From the NCBI GenBank assembly GCA_937969495.1, contig CALBVY010000047.1, positions 1-51,932 of the forward strand: a stretch of DNA of 51,932 bases, read 5' to 3'. Under the pieces are notes generated by a model. The model worked only from the letters and a program-made list of their open reading frames with translations. It had not been told where the DNA came from and searched no databases. The stretch's first letter is position 1. Every line of letters begins with the position of its first letter. Source of the DNA: an uncultured Verrucomicrobiales bacterium. Lineage in GTDB: Bacteria > Verrucomicrobiota > Verrucomicrobiia > Verrucomicrobiales > Akkermansiaceae. A program made the position numbers and the translations under genes. Below, piece after piece: positions 17,847-26,752 of the stretch.

Positions 17847-18005
17847 TTCAATTTTCCCTTGACCTAGATCGATCCCTCACAGAGATTCACGCCTCGTTGG
17901 TTTTCAACCTCCGGGCCATAGAATAGGTGGAATGTATCCACACTGCAGTAGCACCCACTCTGATCTCGCAAAGTTTTATCCCAACACAATCTCCCACACA
18001 CTCAT

Positions 18006-19943
<1,938 letters not shown>

Positions 19944-20015
19944 TAAACATCATTAGGTAGAAACCACAGCGTAAAGGAAAGCAGCTACCCTATTGCTGCC
20001 AAGATATCTATCATT

Positions 20016-20153
20016 GTTAAAAAAGGCCACAATCCTAATGGTAATCTGCGTGGACAGAAGGCGGACATGTATGAAGGAGGCCACCGCGTTCCATTCATCA
20101 TCCACTGGCCAGGTAAAACCGTAGTAAATGCCAGCATAACACGCACTAGATAA
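20016..20153 (+). pseudogene. Sulfatase relic
   Basis: A short open stretch that translates as [20 protein letters not shown], then [14 protein letters not shown], then a stop. This is the conserved C-terminal catalytic-domain segment of arylsulfatase-type enzymes, with the [24 protein letters not shown] signature. No start codon, no upstream FGE (CxPxR) motif and no downstream part are present, so it is a decayed fragment. Sulfatases are abundant in Verrucomicrobiota that degrade sulfated polysaccharides, so loss or a deletion scar is likely. The flanks (19944-20015 and 20154-20196) show nothing else. Confidence 0.85.
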
Positions 20154-20196
20154 AAAAATACGTGCTTACCTCTCCTTTCGCACGTATTAAAAAGTC

Positions 20197-21174
20197 ATGA
20201 TCCGTCCTCGCCGTAATCGCAAGTCCCCCGCTGTCCGTGCTCTTGTGCGTGAGACCACGCTTTCGGTCTCTGATTTTATCTATCCCTTGTTTGTTCATGA
20301 CAAAGAATTAGATGAGCCCATTGATTCCATGCCTGGCTGTACTCGCTGGTCAGTGAATGGTCTCGTGAAGGAAGCTGGAGAGGCATACTCTCTTGGAATC
20401 CAAGCAGTTGTCCTATTTCCCGCCATTGCAGAAAGCATCAAAACTCCAGATGCCAAAGAATGCGCTAATGATGATGGCCTTGTTCCTCGTACCATTCGGG
20501 CACTTAAAGAAGCTTACCCAGAACTTTGTGTCATCACGGATGTCGCCCTTGATCCATATAATTCAGACGGCCACGATGGCATTGTTCGGAAAAATGGTGA
20601 AGCTCTTGAAATCCTAAACGACAAAACAGTAGAAACCCTCTGTCAGCAAGCACTCTGCCATGCTAAAGCAGGGGCAGACATGGTATCTCCCAGCGATATG
20701 ATGGACGGCCGTGTAGAGGCCATCCGTGAGACCCTTGATCTAAACGATTACGATCAGGTATCAATCATGGCCTACACAGCAAAATATGCCTCCGCCTTCT
20801 ACGGCCCCTTTCGTGGGGCACTAGAGTCAGAGCCTAAGTCAGGTGATAAAAAAACCTACCAGATGGACCCTGCTAACTCACGAGAAGCTATTCGTGAAAC
20901 TTTATTAGATGAAGAAGAAGGCGCTGATATCATCATGGTAAAACCCGCTGGCCCGTATCTCGATATCATCTCCGAGGTGCGTAATACCACCACTCTACCC
21001 GTAGCTGCCTATCAAGTGAGTGGTGAATACCTCATGATCAAAGCGGCATGCAAAGACGGCTGGCTAGATGAAAAAGCAATCATCTTAGAGTCCCTAACAG
21101 GCATAAAACGTGCAGGTGCAGGGATCATCCTCACCTACTTTGCTAAACAGGCCGCACAATGGCTCGCGGAGTAA
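20197..21174 (+). CDS. hemB: Delta-aminolevulinic acid dehydratase (porphobilinogen synthase)
   Basis: 325 residues. Condenses two 5-aminolevulinate molecules to porphobilinogen in heme synthesis. The Schiff-base lysines are at about 196 (AYTAKYASAFYGPFR) and 249 (MVKPAGPYLD), the normal spacing. The metal loop reads DVALDPYNSDGHDG: the zinc cysteines of the E. coli type (DVCLCxYTxHGHC) are replaced by Ala/Asp, so it should be the zinc-independent, magnesium-type enzyme. It is convergent with pgsA with only 6 bp between. Confidence 0.96.
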   Translation: MIRPRRNRKSPAVRALVRETTLSVSDFIYPLFVHDKELDEPIDSMPGCTRWSVNGLVKEAGEAYSLGIQAVVLFPAIAESIKTPDAKECANDDGLVPRTIRALKEAYPELCVITDVALDPYNSDGHDGIVRKNGEALEILNDKTVETLCQQALCHAKAGADMVSPSDMMDGRVEAIRETLDLNDYDQVSIMAYTAKYASAFYGPFRGALESEPKSGDKKTYQMDPANSREAIRETLLDEEEGADIIMVKPAGPYLDIISEVRNTTTLPVAAYQVSGEYLMIKAACKDGWLDEKAIILESLTGIKRAGAGIILTYFAKQAAQWLAE

Positions 21175-21180
21175 GTGGCT

Positions 21181-21768
21181 TTATTCTTGATCCAGAAGAA
21201 TAGCCCTCGAATTCCATAAATAAGAAAGACCTGAAATTACGGTAAGCGCCACAGCAGGCCACAGTGATAGAGGAAATAGCCAGCCGGCTTTATCAGAGAG
21301 AGATTGTAAAAATCCCACTATAGGGTTAGCGGACTGCACGGTTTCCAAAGTGAGGTAAACCAATGCCGTGATGATAAAAACAAGCTGGAAGGTGGTTTTC
21401 CATTTCCCCAAGCCATCTGCCGCGATGACTTGACCTTTTTCCACAGCAATCTGGCGAATTCCCGTCACCAGAAACTCACGGCAGATAATCAGCGCTGTCA
21501 CCCACACAGGGCAAAGCCCCTTGGCGGAGAGATACACAAATCCAGAGCACACGAGGATTTTATCCGCAAGAGGATCTAGGAGCTTCCCCAAGGAGGTGAC
21601 GAGATTCATTTTTCTCGCAAGGTATCCGTCTAGCCAATCAGAAATCGCCCCCAACACAAACGCCCCCAATGCAATGGCATAGCCAACGACACCTTCAGCC
21701 GATGCAGCTGCACAAAAAACAGCCGTCAGCACCAGACGGAACAAGGTAATAGTATTAGGTAGATTCAT
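21181..21768 (-). CDS. pgsA: CDP-diacylglycerol-glycerol-3-phosphate 3-phosphatidyltransferase
   Basis: 195 residues, an integral membrane enzyme. It forms phosphatidylglycerophosphate, the precursor of phosphatidylglycerol and cardiolipin. The CDP-alcohol phosphotransferase motif DG..AR........G...D...D is visible in DWLDGYLARKMNLVTSLG followed by KLLDPLADK. Several hydrophobic helices follow. It starts MNLPNTITLFRL, typical of PgsA. Convergent with hemB; divergent from gnd. Confidence 0.93.
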   Translation of the reverse strand: MNLPNTITLFRLVLTAVFCAAASAEGVVGYAIALGAFVLGAISDWLDGYLARKMNLVTSLGKLLDPLADKILVCSGFVYLSAKGLCPVWVTALIICREFLVTGIRQIAVEKGQVIAADGLGKWKTTFQLVFIITALVYLTLETVQSANPIVGFLQSLSDKAGWLFPLSLWPAVALTVISGLSYLWNSRAILLDQE

Positions 21769-21881
21769 GAATAAGAGCGTCCCCCCTTTTTAGCGGATCA
21801 CTCTATACCCGCAAGCATTCATCCTACAGGAAGGTTATTTTTCATGCTCTACGAGCTCAACGCGGAAAAATGCATACTTCC

Positions 21882-21941
21882 GATATAAGTTCCTATTGAT
21901 TGCACATCATTCTCATGGTAGCTCCCGTGCGAACTTATATC
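21882..21941 (+). promoter_or_regulatory. Long-range inverted repeat in the gnd leader
   Basis: Two perfect 11-bp arms, GATATAAGTTC (21882-21892) and GAACTTATATC (21931-21941), flank a 38-nt loop. The 3' arm ends 7 bp before the gnd start codon. As RNA this could fold and hide the ribosome-binding region; as DNA it could be an operator pair. Confidence 0.55.
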
Positions 21942-21948
21942 ACTATCT

Positions 21949-23379
21949 ATGGAAAAATCTGATTTTGGCCTCATTGGCCTAGCTGTCATGGGGCAAAACC
22001 TTGTCCTGAACGTGGAAAGCCGAGGCTTCCAAGTCTCCGTCTACAACCGCACAACTTCTACAATGGAAGAGTTTATCGCGGAAAATCCCAACAAGAAATT
22101 AGTAGGTTGTGAGACATTAGAAAAATTTGTCGATTCTCTCGCTTCACCGCGTAAGATTCAGATCATGGTCAAGGCTGGTGGCCCAGTGGACGCGGTTATT
22201 GACTCCCTCATCCCTTTACTTGATGAAGGCGATATCATCATTGATGGTGGTAACTCGCTCTACACAGATACTGAGCGTCGTGATAAATATTGTGCCGAGG
22301 CTGGTATGAGATTTATTGGTGCCGGTGTTTCCGGAGGTGAAGAAGGTGCGCTCAAGGGCCCCTCCATCATGCCTGGTGGACCAGCAAGCACCTGGGAAGT
22401 CATGAAGCCTATCTTTGAGAGCATCTCAGCTAAGGTAGACGGTGAGCCATGCGTTGTTCACATCGGTGAAGGTGGTGCAGGCCACTTCGTGAAAATGGTG
22501 CACAATGGTATCGAATACGGTGATATGCAGCTCATTTGCGAGGCTTACAACATCTTTAAAGCTGCTGGATTTTCCAATGAAGAACTCGCAGATATCTTCA
22601 CCCAATGGAACGAGGGCGACCTCGAGTCCTTCCTCATTGAAATCACGGCCAATATTTTCAAACAAAAAGATCCAGAAACAGGGCAAGACATCGTTGATCT
22701 CATCGTCGATAAAGCTGGCCAGAAAGGAACAGGCCGCTGGACAGTCATGGGTTCTGTCGAACAGGCTGTGCCATTTTCCACCATCGCAGGTTCCGTTGAG
22801 GCACGTATCCTCTCATCTATGCGCGATCAACGCAAAGTAGCATCAAACATTCTGGAAGGCCCTAGCAACTGGGACTTTAATCTAGAAATGAGCAAAGACG
22901 AGCTGGTAAAAAAAGTCCGCAACGCACTCTACACATCGAAGATCGTCTCCTACGCACAGGGGCTCGACCTTATCACCAAAGTCGGTGACGACAAGGGATG
23001 GAATCTCAATCTAGGTGAAATTGCCAAGATCTGGCGTGGTGGCTGTATCATCCGTGCACGTTTCTTAAATCGTATCACAGAAGCCTACACCGCTGACACA
23101 CCACCAACCAATCTGATGCTCGCTCCATTCTTCACGGAGATCCTCAATCAAGGACAAAGCGACTGGCGTGAGGTAGTAGCACTTGCTGCCACCAATGGTA
23201 TTCCCGTACCATCCTTTGGTGGATCACTAGCTTACTACGATGCCTACCGTGCCGAGCGACTACCAGCAAACCTCCTGCAAGCTCAGCGTGACTTCTTTGG
23301 TGCCCATACTTATGAACGCACCGATAAACCTGAAGGTGAATTCTTCCACACCGAGGACTGGCCTGATCTTATCAGCTAA
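21949..23379 (+). CDS. gnd: 6-phosphogluconate dehydrogenase, decarboxylating
   Basis: 476 residues. Oxidises 6-phosphogluconate to ribulose 5-phosphate with NADP in the pentose phosphate pathway. Visible are the N-terminal nucleotide fold GLIGLAVMGQNLVLNVESRG, the IDGGNSLYTDTERR segment, the FIGAGVSGGEEGALKGPSIM signature, and the catalytic HFVKMVHNGIEYGDMQLI segment (Lys and Glu). Length fits the long dimeric form. A strong bidirectional terminator follows. The leader holds an unusual inverted repeat. Confidence 0.97.
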   Translation: MEKSDFGLIGLAVMGQNLVLNVESRGFQVSVYNRTTSTMEEFIAENPNKKLVGCETLEKFVDSLASPRKIQIMVKAGGPVDAVIDSLIPLLDEGDIIIDGGNSLYTDTERRDKYCAEAGMRFIGAGVSGGEEGALKGPSIMPGGPASTWEVMKPIFESISAKVDGEPCVVHIGEGGAGHFVKMVHNGIEYGDMQLICEAYNIFKAAGFSNEELADIFTQWNEGDLESFLIEITANIFKQKDPETGQDIVDLIVDKAGQKGTGRWTVMGSVEQAVPFSTIAGSVEARILSSMRDQRKVASNILEGPSNWDFNLEMSKDELVKKVRNALYTSKIVSYAQGLDLITKVGDDKGWNLNLGEIAKIWRGGCIIRARFLNRITEAYTADTPPTNLMLAPFFTEILNQGQSDWREVVALAATNGIPVPSFGGSLAYYDAYRAERLPANLLQAQRDFFGAHTYERTDKPEGEFFHTEDWPDLIS

Positions 23380-23400
23380 GCACTCAGCAAGCATTCCAAT

Positions 23401-23436
23401 AAAAAGGCGAAACGGATGATACCGTTTCGCCTTTTT
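23401..23436 (+). terminator. Bidirectional intrinsic terminator between gnd and pyrC
   Basis: A perfect 15-bp stem AAAAAGGCGAAACGG / CCGTTTCGCCTTTTT around the loop ATGATA. The A/T ends give a T-run on both strands, so it can end gnd on the forward strand and pyrC, which stops at 23456, on the reverse strand. Confidence 0.95.
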
Positions 23437-23455
23437 GGTTAGGTTAATATTTTCA

Positions 23456-24733
23456 CTAACGTTCCAGAAGAACCTGATCTCCGAGCACAACGAGATCAAT
23501 ACTCCCATTCAATGTTTTATCAAGAAATGGCGTATTCTGACTCTTCGACTGCATGAACTCCTTGCTAAAAGTTGTTTCCCCTTCGGGATCAAAAAGCAGG
23601 AAATCAGCTACACCACCTTCACAGATAGGAACGGCATCTAGCCCCATCATACGGCGCGGTTGGGCAGAGTAACGATTAACAACAAGCCCCCAGCCAAACT
23701 CTCCTTTTTGAACAAAATGATGATAAAGAGAGACTAATGCCGTCTCCAGCCCAGTGATCCCGTTGGGGGCATTGACAAAGTCCTGTGACTTTTCAAACGC
23801 AGTATGGGGTGCGTGATCTGTAGCAATAATATCAAAAACACCCTCTTTTAAACCCTCTAACAATGCCCGATTATCCTCAGCTGTCCGCAACGGTGGATTC
23901 ATCTTATAGTGGGTATCGTAATCACCAATATCTTCATCGGCAAACAGTAGATGGTGTGGTGAAACCTCCGCTGTCACCTTAGCTCCCATTTTCTTCCACC
24001 AGCGAATAGTTTCCATACCGATCTTACTAGAAACATGCTGAATGTGCAGCCGCGCTCCAGTAGCATGCGCCAAGCGAATATCTCTATCCATACAGATTTC
24101 CTCACTGCAAGCAGGAGTGCCAGGAATACCTAGACGGTGGCTAACTACACCTTCATTGAGAGCACGTGGACCCGAAAGCTCTAATACCTCACAGTGACTC
24201 GCAAAAAAACAATCAAACTCAGAAGCATACTCCATAGCATGCTTTAACAGCAGTAAGTCCGGCACCGCATCACCATCATCAGTGAGCATCTTAACCCCTA
24301 AGTTAAGCATACCATCTATTCCTGCTAGCTCTTTACCCTCACGCCCTTTGGTAATACACCCAGAGGTATAAACAGGAATACGAGAATCACGCTCAGCAAT
24401 ATCATAGATCGTGCGCACCATAGCAGCAGAGTCAATTGCTGGAGATGTATTAGGCATAAGCACCACACCAGTAACACCACCATTGATAGCGGCCTCAGTT
24501 CCACTCTTAATTGTTTCCTTTGCCTCCTGCCCAGGTTCGCGCATATGAATATGTGTATCAAACATCGCAGGCATCAGAATTTTCCCTGATGCATCAATAA
24601 CCTTCGCCCCTTCTAAGACCTTAATCCGCCGCCCTACTTGAGTGATCTTACCATTTTCAACCAGCACATCAGATGGTGTTAGATCATCATTATCTTCACT
24701 GGCAATGCGGGCATTTTGAATAAGTAAAAGCAT
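23456..24733 (-). CDS. pyrC: Dihydroorotase (class I)
   Basis: 425 residues. Cyclises carbamoyl aspartate to dihydroorotate, step 3 of pyrimidine synthesis. It is an amidohydrolase with the zinc HxH motif in DTHIHMREPGQE near residue 60, a second metal His in the HIQHVSS segment, and the catalytic ATDHAPH segment near residue 305. Length matches the class I (bacterial monofunctional) type. It starts 6 bp after pyrB stops, in a pyrR-ORF-pyrB-pyrC operon. Confidence 0.96.
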   Translation of the reverse strand: MLLLIQNARIASEDNDDLTPSDVLVENGKITQVGRRIKVLEGAKVIDASGKILMPAMFDTHIHMREPGQEAKETIKSGTEAAINGGVTGVVLMPNTSPAIDSAAMVRTIYDIAERDSRIPVYTSGCITKGREGKELAGIDGMLNLGVKMLTDDGDAVPDLLLLKHAMEYASEFDCFFASHCEVLELSGPRALNEGVVSHRLGIPGTPACSEEICMDRDIRLAHATGARLHIQHVSSKIGMETIRWWKKMGAKVTAEVSPHHLLFADEDIGDYDTHYKMNPPLRTAEDNRALLEGLKEGVFDIIATDHAPHTAFEKSQDFVNAPNGITGLETALVSLYHHFVQKGEFGWGLVVNRYSAQPRRMMGLDAVPICEGGVADFLLFDPEGETTFSKEFMQSKSQNTPFLDKTLNGSIDLVVLGDQVLLER

Positions 24734-24739
24734 AAAATT

Positions 24740-25663
24740 TTAAAGTTGAGTATGAGGTTTTAGCCAATAAAGAACGGCCATACGCGCAGCAATTCCGTTT
24801 TCCACCTGTTGATTAATCAAGCAGCGGCTGTAGTCCATCACCGCATCACAGAGCTCGACACCTCGGTTCACAGGCCCAGGGTGCATGATATAAGTGCCTT
24901 GATCTGCTAGTTCTCGGAAGCGCTCATCAGTGACTCCATAAAGCTTGGTATACTCTCTTAGACTTGGGAAATATTGCACCGCTTGGCGCTCCATTTGCAC
25001 ACGTAAAAGGTAAACACAGTCCGGCCCCCAGCGCATGGCCTCAGCGTAGTCTGTAAAGCGTTGAATATCTTTAGGACCATGTTTAGGAACTAACGAACCT
25101 GGACCTAACCAGGCCACCTCTACTCCCAACTTCCTCATCAAAGTAGAAGTGGAGCGCGCCACACGGCTGTGTAGGATATCTCCTACAATCAGGATTTTTT
25201 TTCCTGTGAGATCAGGAAATACCTCACGTAGCGTAAAGCCATCTAAAAGAGCCTGAGTAGGGTGTGCATGAGCACCATCACCAGCATTCACCACGCAGGC
25301 TTTTGTTTCACGCGCAATCATTTGCGGTAATCCAGGCATTTTGTTACGCACAATGATGTAGTCCGTACGCATCGATTGCAGGGTATCGATGGTATCCTTC
25401 ACCGTTTCCCCCTTCACCACCGAGGAATGAGGTACATCAAAGTTCGTCACATCCGCTGAGAGCCTCTTAGCCGCCACTTCAAAGGATGAGAGCGTGCGTG
25501 TACTGGGTTCGTAAAAAAGCGTCAGCACGGACTTCCCCTTTAACGCCGGCACTTTCTTCACCGAGCGTGTGAATAAATCTTTAAACGGCCCAGCCTGATC
25601 AAGCAGTAGCTCGATTTCCTCACGGCTGAGGGATTCAATATCTAATAGGTCCTTGCGGGTCAT
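24740..25663 (-). CDS. pyrB: Aspartate carbamoyltransferase catalytic subunit
   Basis: About 307 residues from ATG 25663 (MTRKDLLDIESLSREE). A longer frame to 25705 adds a non-conserved leader inside the upstream gene. Forms carbamoyl aspartate. The carbamoyl phosphate loop is PSTRTLSSFE near residue 53; HPTQALLDGFTL and the terminal HPGPVNRGVEL are also present. No regulatory pyrI gene is adjacent. Its 5' end overlaps the 3' end of the membrane ORF by about 29 bp, suggesting coupled translation. Confidence 0.95.
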   Translation of the reverse strand: MTRKDLLDIESLSREEIELLLDQAGPFKDLFTRSVKKVPALKGKSVLTLFYEPSTRTLSSFEVAAKRLSADVTNFDVPHSSVVKGETVKDTIDTLQSMRTDYIIVRNKMPGLPQMIARETKACVVNAGDGAHAHPTQALLDGFTLREVFPDLTGKKILIVGDILHSRVARSTSTLMRKLGVEVAWLGPGSLVPKHGPKDIQRFTDYAEAMRWGPDCVYLLRVQMERQAVQYFPSLREYTKLYGVTDERFRELADQGTYIMHPGPVNRGVELCDAVMDYSRCLINQQVENGIAARMAVLYWLKPHTQL

Positions 25664-26009
25664 TGGTAGGCTGCTCGAACTGAGCGAAGTAATACACAGA
25701 ACCAAACACTAGCACAAGCAATGATATAATGATCATTAAGGTCGCATGGTGTCGGGATCTTGGTTTTTTCCAGAAAATAAATAGAGCACTCAGTAATCCT
25801 AGCCCTGCACAGCTAAGACAAGGTATCGTAAACTGATAATAACATAGCCCCACACTAACTACGCAGATCAGGTAGCAGAGGCTGAGAAAAACGGGACGCA
25901 ACGCCTGATTTTTAATCGCCTGCACTGGAGGGCGAACAGAAAAAGCGTTACGCATACGGAGCTCACTGAGCTCCTCTTTGCCATGCCTTTTTTCCGGAAT
26001 TTTAGCCAT
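25635..26009 (-). CDS. Small two-helix membrane protein in the pyr operon
   Basis: 124 residues from ATG 26009; the TTG one codon earlier is less likely. I recognise no family. A basic N-terminal ~38 residues is followed by hydrophobic segments at about 40-58, 64-78 and 90-108, then a short polar tail. The ATG overlaps the pyrR stop codon by one base (TGATG), and its own end overlaps pyrB, so it is translationally locked into the operon. A link to nucleobase uptake is conceivable, but it is too small for a known uracil permease. No function is claimed. Confidence 0.8.
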   Translation of the reverse strand: MAKIPEKRHGKEELSELRMRNAFSVRPPVQAIKNQALRPVFLSLCYLICVVSVGLCYYQFTIPCLSCAGLGLLSALFIFWKKPRSRHHATLMIIISLLVLVFGSVYYFAQFEQPTNDPQGPIRY

Positions 26010-26536
26010 CAATCTTTATTTTCGATAACTACCACAGAATCCTTCCCATCATTGATCCTTAGCTTTACATCCACGTAGTCCATCCTCTGAGTTTGCAAAT
26101 GCACTCCTACATAGTCAGGAGCAAACGGCAGTTCACGATGGCCTCGGTCAATGAGCACAGCGAGCTCGATCTTCGCCGGCCGGCCGTAATCAGTTAAAGC
26201 ATCGATCGCAGATCGCACCGTGCGACCCGTAAATAACACATCGTCTACCAGAATGATATGCGCACCGTCCACCGCAAAGGGAATTTCACTACCCTGAAGC
26301 TTTGGATTAGATTTTAAATGTGCCAGATCATCACGATAGAGAGAAATATCCAATACCCCCATAGGCACCTTCGTCCCTTCAGATTGTAACTGCTGAGCAA
26401 TGCGCTCTGCCACCTCATCACCTCCGCTGCGTATCCCCACGAGCACAAACTCTTTCCCTGCATTGCGCTCGAGAATGTCTTGAACCAACTGAGAAACAGC
26501 CTGTTCAACATCATCTTCTGTTAAATTTTGAGACAT
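26009..26536 (-). CDS. pyrR: PyrR: pyrimidine operon regulator / uracil phosphoribosyltransferase
   Basis: About 175 residues from ATG 26536 (MSQNLTEDDVEQAV); the upstream in-frame extension to 26614 looks like leader. The PRPP-binding loop is HIILVDDVLFTGRTVRSAID and the flexible-loop region is RSGGDEVAERIA. PyrR binds pyr leader RNA with UMP and causes attenuation; it also has UPRT activity. Its place at the head of pyrB and pyrC fits both roles. A leader hairpin is at 26636-26669. Confidence 0.94.
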   Translation of the reverse strand: MSQNLTEDDVEQAVSQLVQDILERNAGKEFVLVGIRSGGDEVAERIAQQLQSEGTKVPMGVLDISLYRDDLAHLKSNPKLQGSEIPFAVDGAHIILVDDVLFTGRTVRSAIDALTDYGRPAKIELAVLIDRGHRELPFAPDYVGVHLQTQRMDYVDVKLRINDGKDSVVVIENKD

Positions 26537-26546
26537 CGTCTTATAC

Positions 26547-26630
26547 TTATACTCCTGCGCGATGCAGAGTTTTTTGAACGGTATCAATGAGCTTATCGGA
26601 TGCAACCTCATCATGTAATACCATTTGCAT
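26547..26630 (-). CDS. Possible leader peptide upstream of pyrR
   Basis: A 27-codon ORF with the product MQMVLHDEVASDKLIDTVQK then TLHRAGV, ending 10 bp before the pyrR start in a different frame. It has an ATG and a sensible composition, and could be a short leader that influences pyrR translation. It has no SD-like sequence that I can see and may be chance. Confidence 0.25.
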   Translation of the reverse strand: MQMVLHDEVASDKLIDTVQKTLHRAGV

Positions 26631-26635
26631 TAATG

Positions 26636-26669
26636 CCTTGCCTATCGACTTCCTCCTCTATTGGCAAGG
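26636..26669 (-). promoter_or_regulatory. pyrR: pyr leader hairpin, candidate PyrR-binding site
   Basis: On the reverse strand CCTTGCC pairs with GGCAAGG around a 20-nt loop that reads AATAGAGGAGGAAGTCGATA. The loop has a GAGG core reminiscent of the PyrR-binding loop (UCCAGAGAGG), but the match is partial. It lies about 100 bp before pyrR. I see no T-run terminator after it, so control might act on translation. Confidence 0.35.
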
Positions 26670-26752
26670 GAGATTGGTGATAAATTTCATCAAGCTCACA
26701 CCACACTTTTCCATTTGCCACAATAACCTAATTTCGATAGCTTCCGCAGGCC

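Noticed and set aside
17937-17960. GTGGA-ATGTA-TCCAC dyad before rpoD
   Set aside because: Short stem with no match to an operator I know; could be chance.
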